Origin: Acidobacteriota bacterium
GTDB lineage: Bacteria; Acidobacteriota; Terriglobia; Terriglobales; Acidobacteriaceae
Direction: 5' to 3'
DNA: 64,000 nucleotides
NCBI GenBank assembly: GCA_021806005.1
Contig: JAJZDM010000005.1
Coordinates: forward strand, 1-64,000
The translations under genes and the position numbers were made by a program. A model generated the notes under the pieces. The model saw nothing but the letters and a program-made list of their open reading frames with translations. It was not told the DNA's origin and did no database searches. How positions within the stretch are numbered: position 1 is the first letter of the stretch; every line of letters starts with the position of its first letter. Positions 59,016-64,000 of this stretch are shown piece after piece.

Positions 59016-59798
59016 ATGGTGACGAATATTCAAGGATCAAAGAGATCAAACGGAACAATGCCGAAGTGGGCCCAGGGCTGGCTGGGACTCACCGTGATCG
59101 TGCTGACCTATGGCTTCTACCAGGCCATGGCGGCGCCCCGGGAGGCGACGATGGGCAATCTCTACCGCGTCTTCTTCTACCACCTGCCGCATGCGATTCT
59201 CAGCTTTGTCTTTCCCTATCTGAACCTGGCGGCATCCCTTCTGTACCTCTTCTGGCGCAAGCGCAACGTGGAGCGCGCCGCCGCGGCGGACGCCTTTGCC
59301 CTGGCCTCCGCGGAAGTGACCGTGCTCTACGCCACCATTGGGCTGGCAACGGGCATGCTTTGGGGACGGGCGGCCTGGGGCATCTGGTGGGCCTGGGATG
59401 CACGCATGACCACTTACCTGCTGCTGTGGCTGCTCTACGTCTGCTATCTGCTGGTGCGGAGCTTCTCCTCCACGGGACAGACGGCGATGATCTCCGCCGT
59501 ACTGGCGATCTTTGCCGCGATCGACGTTCCGATCTGCTTCATGTCGATCCGCTGGTGGCGCACCCAGCATCCCGCGGCCGTCTTCGGCGGCGGGGCCAAC
59601 TCCGGCATCGACCCCAGCATGGCGCCGGCCGTGCTGTGGAACATGGCCGCATGGGCGATGTGGGGAGCGTTTCTGGTGGGCATGCGCTATGCGATTGAAC
59701 GCCGTCGCCAGCAAGCTTCCAACGCGGAGGCTCTCGGTATTCTGAACGACGACGCTGCCATGGCCGTGCTGACCCACAGCTTGAAGGAGGTGCGATGA
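59016..59798 (+). CDS. ccmC: Haem exporter/handling protein CcmC
   Basis: About 260 residues with six helices. The tryptophan-rich haem-handling motif WGRAAWGIWWAWDARMTTYLLL lies near residues 110-131, and the histidines in FFYHLPHAI (near 50) and RWWRTQHPA (near 185) match the axial ligands. The ATG at 59016 is chosen over a longer open frame; ATG 59058 is also possible. It overlaps the ccmD gene by four bases. Confidence 0.93.
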   Translation: MVTNIQGSKRSNGTMPKWAQGWLGLTVIVLTYGFYQAMAAPREATMGNLYRVFFYHLPHAILSFVFPYLNLAASLLYLFWRKRNVERAAAADAFALASAEVTVLYATIGLATGMLWGRAAWGIWWAWDARMTTYLLLWLLYVCYLLVRSFSSTGQTAMISAVLAIFAAIDVPICFMSIRWWRTQHPAAVFGGGANSGIDPSMAPAVLWNMAAWAMWGAFLVGMRYAIERRRQQASNAEALGILNDDAAMAVLTHSLKEVR

Positions 59799-59914
59799 TT
59801 CCCTTCCACACGCTCTCACAACGGCATCTGGTGTTCGCCTACTGCGCCGTATGGCTGTTTCAGTTTGGATATGTGACCTGGCTGGCCATAGAGTGGCGCA
59901 AGAGCAAGCGATGA
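59795..59914 (+). CDS. ccmD: CcmD-like small membrane protein
   Basis: A 39-residue peptide beginning MIPFHTLSQRHLVFAYCAVW, with one transmembrane helix and a basic end (EWRKSKR). Size, topology and its place after ccmC are those of CcmD, which helps release haem-loaded CcmE. ATGA overlaps tie it to ccmC upstream and to the beta-propeller gene downstream. Confidence 0.75.
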   Translation: MIPFHTLSQRHLVFAYCAVWLFQFGYVTWLAIEWRKSKR

Positions 59915-61194
59915 GCCCAGAACAGAACGAAGTGAGCCAGGAAGAACGGCGGTTGCTACCGCCACGCACTGAGCCACCTGCCCTTCCGCTCCGGCGATGG
60001 GCTGCGGGCCTGCTGTTGCTGTTGCCTTTGGCGCTCTCCAGTTGTTCCCGGTCGCCCTTCCCTGTCTATCCAGCCAGCTACCACGAGTTTGCCTATGTCT
60101 CCAACGGAGAGAGCAACACCGTGACAGCGCTGGATCTGGTCTACCTTCGCCAGGACCGGGTGATCCAGGTAGGGCGGCAACCAACCGGGCTGACCGTCAA
60201 TCCGGTTCGCAATGAGGTCTACGCGGTCAACACCGGGAGCGACTCTGTCTCCGTCATCGACGCCACCACCAATCGCGTGGTTTCAACCATCGGGGTGCAG
60301 CGGACGCCGTACTTCCTCGCGGTTTCACCGGACGGTACGCGGGGTTATGTGCCCAACTCGGGATCCAATACGGTGAGCGTTCTGGACCTGGAGAGGCGAC
60401 GCCAGCTTGGCTTTGCCTCCACCGGAGACGGGCCGGGGGTTGCCATGGTCGCCCCCGACAACCAGACGCTGGTGGTAAGCAACCGTATCTCCGGCAGCCT
60501 TTCGGTGTACACCATTACCGACTCCAGGGAGCGGCCCCTGGAACTGCGCAACTCCTTCTCCGGTTGCCCGGGAGCTACCGGCATCGCCGTGGTCGCGGAC
60601 TCCAGTTCTGAGCCCGACTCCGGCGCCAAGGCCTTTGTTGCCTGCTCGGCGACCCATCAGGTGATGGTGGTATGGCTCTCCGCGTCGCCCACATCGTGGC
60701 GGGGCAGGCAGGATCCCTTCCTGCAGCATGACCATCTGCTGTGCTTTCTGGATGTCGGCGATACGCCCACCCAGGTGGCGGCGATGCCGAATGGAGATGA
60801 GGTCTTTACCACCAACTTCGGCTCAGACTCCATCTCGGAGATCTCCACCTGGACCAACGAGGTACTGGGCACCTATCCCATCGGATCCAAACCGGCGAGC
60901 GCCATCATCGGCAACGATAACGCCAGCCTTTGGGTATCCAACTTCGGCGCAGACTCAGCCGCAATGTACAGCATCGACGACGGGCGGGTGGAGAGCAGTG
61001 TGCGCACCGGCGAGCGTCCGGACAGGCTGACATTCTCCAGCGACCAGCAACTGCTGCTGATTGCCGATGCGGGATCTTCCGACGTTGCGGTGATTCGTCT
61101 GCAAGGTAAAAACGGCCCCGCACTCTTTACCATGCTGCCCTCCGGCGGCCATGCCAACGACATCGTTGTCAAGAGCTTCCACGCCGGAACATAG
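59911..61194 (+). CDS. YVTN-type beta-propeller lipoprotein
   Basis: A 427-residue protein with a lipoprotein signal (LLLLLPLALSSC, lipobox cysteine near 46). The body has repeated propeller blades, each with a YVSN-, YAVN-, YVPN- or WVSN-like turn (for example FAYVSNGESNTVTALD and VYAVNTGSDSVSVID), about seven in all. The start ATG overlaps the ccmD stop. Its place as the last gene of the ccm operon suggests a role outside the inner membrane linked to cytochromes, but the family also covers surface and polymer-binding proteins. Confidence 0.82.
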   Translation: MSPEQNEVSQEERRLLPPRTEPPALPLRRWAAGLLLLLPLALSSCSRSPFPVYPASYHEFAYVSNGESNTVTALDLVYLRQDRVIQVGRQPTGLTVNPVRNEVYAVNTGSDSVSVIDATTNRVVSTIGVQRTPYFLAVSPDGTRGYVPNSGSNTVSVLDLERRRQLGFASTGDGPGVAMVAPDNQTLVVSNRISGSLSVYTITDSRERPLELRNSFSGCPGATGIAVVADSSSEPDSGAKAFVACSATHQVMVVWLSASPTSWRGRQDPFLQHDHLLCFLDVGDTPTQVAAMPNGDEVFTTNFGSDSISEISTWTNEVLGTYPIGSKPASAIIGNDNASLWVSNFGADSAAMYSIDDGRVESSVRTGERPDRLTFSSDQQLLLIADAGSSDVAVIRLQGKNGPALFTMLPSGGHANDIVVKSFHAGT

Positions 61195-61253
61195 AACAGC
61201 ACAGAGCCAAGGGACGGAGGCCGATCGTCGCATGGCTCCGGCCGGAAGACGGC

Positions 61254-62402
61254 CTATCGTCCAGCGTCTTCCGCCTCGCTCTCCAACTCAGCCAGACGAG
61301 CCTCGCGGAGCGCCTGCCGGGTTGCGGTGACGTAGGCCCCTGCCAGCAACAATAAGCCACTGAGAAAGGCCCACAGGATCAGGCCCACCGAGACAGAAAA
61401 CGGACCGTAGGCCGAGGGCAGGTCCAGGCGTGGCAGCGCCAGGATGTAAAGGTACTTGGCGATCTCCCAGAGCACACCGATGACCATCGCGGTGGGAAGC
61501 ACGGCGCGCGCCGGGATCTTGCGGTTGGGCAGCAGCCAGTAGATGAGAAAGAACAGCCCGATGCTGGACAGCAGAGCGCAGAGACGCAGAAAACTGTCCG
61601 CCAGAAAGGTGAAGACGATGTTGTGGATGTGTCCGAAGAAGAGGAACTCCAGAACCGCCTGCTGGGCTGTACTGAGCGCGATCGAAGCCATGGCCAGCGC
61701 ACCGACGCCGCAGGCCAGCACCAGGGAGACGATCTGATTATGCAGATAGCTGCGGTTGGTGCGCACGCCCCACACACTGTTGAGCGCAACCTCCAAAGGT
61801 AGAAAAACCCCCGTGGAAGTCACCAGCAGCATCACCACGGAGAGGATCCGGGTCTGAGTGTGCGCCAGAGCCAGCAGACGCATGTTGCGCATGACAAAGT
61901 ACTGGTTGCTGGGCAGGAAGTTGCTCATCATCTGCACCACGACGTCCACCATCCGGGTGGAGTGGAAGACCCGCTGCGCCAACGTGAGTTGCAGCACGAT
62001 GAAGGGGAACAAGGAGAGGATGACCTGCGCGGCGACACTGAAGGCGTAGGTGTGCACCTCCGTCCGGGTCATGTAGTGAAGCAGGGCCGCCATCTGCTGC
62101 AACGTCCCGCTCCGGGCCACCGGAACGGAGGGCCGGGCCGCCAGCGTCTGTTCCAGCTTCTCCTGGCCGGCCTCTACTCCATCCTCCTCCGCATCCGGCT
62201 GCACCCGAGGGGAAGCAGAGATCGGCTGGTCCGGATCCGTCTTCAGCGCCCCTGCCGGATCGTCGATCCGATCTCCGCCGGAGGGGTTCTCCTTCTTTCC
62301 GGAACGGCTCTCCGGGTTGTCGCCGGGCGTCTCAGGGCTGGAGTTCTGCCTGGTCTCCGCCGTGCGCCTCTCCGGAACGATGTTGAGTCTGCCAAAGGAC
62401 AT
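61254..62402 (-). CDS. YihY/BrkB-family membrane protein
   Basis: The 382-residue protein has six transmembrane helices from about residue 110. The family pattern includes FSVAAQVILSLFPFIVL near the first helix and the later LLPNRKIPARAVLPTAMVIGVLWEIAKYLY. About 100 residues of hydrophilic, probably disordered N-terminus (rich in Pro, Glu, Ser and Asp) precede them. The family was once called ribonuclease BN in error; its real activity is unknown. It is followed by the queG gene 42 bases upstream on the same strand. Confidence 0.88.
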   Translation of the reverse strand: MSFGRLNIVPERRTAETRQNSSPETPGDNPESRSGKKENPSGGDRIDDPAGALKTDPDQPISASPRVQPDAEEDGVEAGQEKLEQTLAARPSVPVARSGTLQQMAALLHYMTRTEVHTYAFSVAAQVILSLFPFIVLQLTLAQRVFHSTRMVDVVVQMMSNFLPSNQYFVMRNMRLLALAHTQTRILSVVMLLVTSTGVFLPLEVALNSVWGVRTNRSYLHNQIVSLVLACGVGALAMASIALSTAQQAVLEFLFFGHIHNIVFTFLADSFLRLCALLSSIGLFFLIYWLLPNRKIPARAVLPTAMVIGVLWEIAKYLYILALPRLDLPSAYGPFSVSVGLILWAFLSGLLLLAGAYVTATRQALREARLAELESEAEDAGR

Positions 62403-62444
62403 AGCTCCAGTTTACCGGTGCTCCCCGCCCGGGGTGGGAGCCTT

Positions 62445-63644
62445 CTACAACGATTCACCGGTCTGCAACGTCGTCCGCAGGCGCGCTGCGGCCCAGGACG
62501 CAGCCTCAGCGAGCACCGGGTCCTCGCTCGCAGCCCAGCGATCGAGCTGCGGCAGAAACTCCTCCAGTCCGCTGTTGCCCATGGCCAGAGCCACGTTGCG
62601 CAGCACTCGGCTGCGCCGGGTGCGCTCCAGCGGTGAGCCGCGAAAGATCCGGTTGAAGTCCCGGCCATCCAGGCCGGCCAGCCACTCCAGCGCCGGGTTG
62701 ATCAGTTCCCTGCGCGGTGGAAGCAGATTCGAGGTGGAGACGGGCGCCTTGCGATTCCAGGGGCAGACCTCCTGGCAGATGTCACAGCCAAAGACCTGGC
62801 GGCCCAGCAGCGGCCGCAGCTCTTCGGCGATGCTTCCCTTCTTTTCAATAGTGAGATAGGCGATGCAGCGCGTGGAGTCGATGGAGCGCGCGGCATCCGG
62901 GACGGGCTGCGGAGAGAGAATGGCGCTGGTGGGACAGGCATCGATACAGCGGGTACAGCTTCCGCAGCGATCTGCCGCGGGAACGCTCCACGAGGCGAAC
63001 TCCAGGGAGGTGACGATGACGCCCAGCAGCAGCCAGGAGCCCTGCTGCTGCTGGATGATGCAGGTGTTCTTTCCGATCCAGCCAACGCCGGCGCGGACCG
63101 CATAGCCTCTCTCCGGCAGAGGTCCGGTATCCACGTAACAGCGGGTGTGCAACTCTTCCGCGGAGCCCTGCGCGGCAAAGCGCAGCTTCAACTCCGCCTC
63201 CAGCGCCCGCAGGCGTTCAAGAAGAACGTCGTGATAGTCGCTGCCGGCATAATCCCCACTGGCCTTATGATCGCTGCTGGAGCGGCCGCTCCAGGCATAT
63301 CGGGCGATCCATCCCGACCGGAAGCCCGGCTGCTCGTCCAGCGGATCGATGGAGCGCGGAGCGTCCACGTTATAGTTGACCGCGCAGACGATGACCGAGC
63401 GCGCCCAGGGAATGGAGCGGCGCAGGTCTCCGCGCAGGTACTCGCCGGCGTCGTTGACGCGCTTGAGATAGCCCATCTCTCCGGCGTGGCCGGCTTCGAC
63501 CCAGGAGGCGTAACGACGATCTTCCTGCTCTGCGGATGAGCTTGCGGGTTGGGGTACGCTGGCCACTCCGGCCAGATCGAAGCCAATGGCCCGGGCGCGC
63601 GCTTCAATCCACTCCCGGTCCTCGCGCTGCAGTACGATCGCCAT
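62445..63644 (-). CDS. queG: Epoxyqueuosine reductase QueG
   Basis: The 399-residue cobalamin and iron-sulfur enzyme makes the last step of queuosine synthesis in tRNA. Two 4Fe-4S clusters are bound by Cys227, 230, 233 and 237 (CGSCTRCIDACPTSA) and by Cys260, 287, 290 and 294 (CDICQEVCPWN). The segment SDYHDVLLERL near 136-146 and the active-site-side GKNTC near 191 are conserved. A HEAT-like helical tail (RVLRNVALAMGNSGLEEFLPQL) closes the protein, as usual in QueG. Confidence 0.96.
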   Translation of the reverse strand: MAIVLQREDREWIEARARAIGFDLAGVASVPQPASSSAEQEDRRYASWVEAGHAGEMGYLKRVNDAGEYLRGDLRRSIPWARSVIVCAVNYNVDAPRSIDPLDEQPGFRSGWIARYAWSGRSSSDHKASGDYAGSDYHDVLLERLRALEAELKLRFAAQGSAEELHTRCYVDTGPLPERGYAVRAGVGWIGKNTCIIQQQQGSWLLLGVIVTSLEFASWSVPAADRCGSCTRCIDACPTSAILSPQPVPDAARSIDSTRCIAYLTIEKKGSIAEELRPLLGRQVFGCDICQEVCPWNRKAPVSTSNLLPPRRELINPALEWLAGLDGRDFNRIFRGSPLERTRRSRVLRNVALAMGNSGLEEFLPQLDRWAASEDPVLAEAASWAAARLRTTLQTGESL

Positions 63645-63917
63645 GCCGCTATTGTCCTATCTTTTGCCCTGTCATGGGTCTCTGTTGCGCAGCGTCCCAA
63701 CCAGGGTTGCTCGCGGGCCGACCATGAGATTCGCCCGGCGAAACGCCGATCCAACGATGGCGGATCAATGCCTGTTCAGCGATGGCGAGGCGCCTGCATG
63801 AACTTGCAGCAGGAAGAAATCTTGTTGACTTGATACTTGCTGGATAGGTAGAAGTGGCTTACTCGGCAGGGCCAGGGCTCGAGAAGGCCGGCCTGGGCAG
63901 ATCGACTGGGGAAGAGC
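63645..63917. other. Divergent intergenic region before the right-edge gene
   Basis: This 273-base gap separates queG from a plus-strand gene. The stretch 63821-63850 is AT-richer and contains TTGACT and TAGGTA, an imperfect promoter candidate. No other element is seen. Confidence 0.35.
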
Positions 63918-64000
63918 ATGAATCGAAGAGAGATGATCAAGTTGGGGACGGGAGCACTGGCGGCTGGAGTCTCTCTGGGAGCCCGGGCGGCCGAAGGAAC
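63918..64000 (+). CDS. Start of a Tat-exported protein running off the right edge
   Basis: The first 27 codons read MNRREMIKLGTGALAAGVSL and then GARAAEG. The twin arginines followed by a hydrophobic stretch and an alanine-rich cleavage region are a Tat signal, so the protein should be exported folded, often with a cofactor. GGGGAAGAG precedes the ATG. The rest of the protein is outside the window, so its family is unknown. Confidence 0.7.
   Translation, partial: MNRREMIKLGTGALAAGVSLGARAAEG

Overview
This window reads as chromosomal core DNA of a diderm, rod-shaped, GC-rich bacterium, most likely an acidobacterium (class Terriglobia). That placement is inference from gene content and protein character; no search was run. 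Outer-membrane biology is visible directly: a LolC/LolD lipoprotein exporter, a PagL-type lipid A deacylase, an Slt70-type lytic transglycosylase and a TonB-like pseudogene. Genes are tightly packed, often with 1 to 4 base stop/start overlaps, and TTG start codons are frequent. There is no prophage, insertion sequence, CRISPR array, toxin-antitoxin pair or recognisable defence locus.

Layout. 1-4.7 kb: the start of a gene leaving the left edge (probably mreC), mreB, alanine dehydrogenase, and an ABC-2 exporter pair. 4.5-8.3 kb: an NtrY/NtrX-like two-component pair whose regulator lacks the GAFTGA sigma-54 contact loop. 8.6-9.6 kb: a broken TonB-like gene. 9.7-14.8 kb: the minus-strand operon phoH-ybeY-corC-era plus an acetyltransferase. 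15-19 kb: rpsT with a good promoter and terminator, an M13 metallopeptidase and an EamA transporter. 19.5 kb: tRNA-Leu(UAA) with encoded CCA. 19.8-22.3 kb: two MacB-like permeases without an ATPase. 22.4-27.2 kb: a lytic transglycosylase, an ECF sigma factor with a soluble zinc anti-sigma factor, and an unrecognised secreted protein. 27.3-32 kb: glutamate formimidoyltransferase, PagL-like enzyme, YebC, LysA and a PspC protein. 32-38 kb: a low-GC secreted protein, a TPR protein, a CcmI-like peptide, a membrane-anchored carboxypeptidase-regulatory-like protein, and DUF4149. 38-42 kb: a zinc alcohol dehydrogenase, then LolC, an AhpD-like protein and LolD.

42.5-54.6 kb is a proteostasis region: clpC, YtxH, a family-5 uracil-DNA glycosylase, an anchored aldose-epimerase-like protein, then trigger factor, clpP, clpX and lon in order. 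Perfect hairpins lie in the tig-clpP and clpP-clpX gaps and a rho-independent terminator follows clpX. 54.7-56.3 kb: a MoaD/ThiS-like protein ending in Gly-Gly-Cys, translationally coupled to a threonine-synthase-like PLP enzyme. 56.7-61.2 kb: cytochrome c maturation genes ccmA, ccmB, ccmC and ccmD with a YbaK-like deacylase between ccmA and ccmB and a beta-propeller lipoprotein at the end. 61.2-64 kb: a BrkB-family membrane protein, queG, and the first codons of a twin-arginine-exported protein.

Most of the window is recognisable housekeeping. The observations most worth testing are the MoaD-like/ThrC-like pair, the histidine-rich trigger factor, the GAFTGA-less NtrX, the redox-like protein inside the Lol operon, and the hairpins around clpP.
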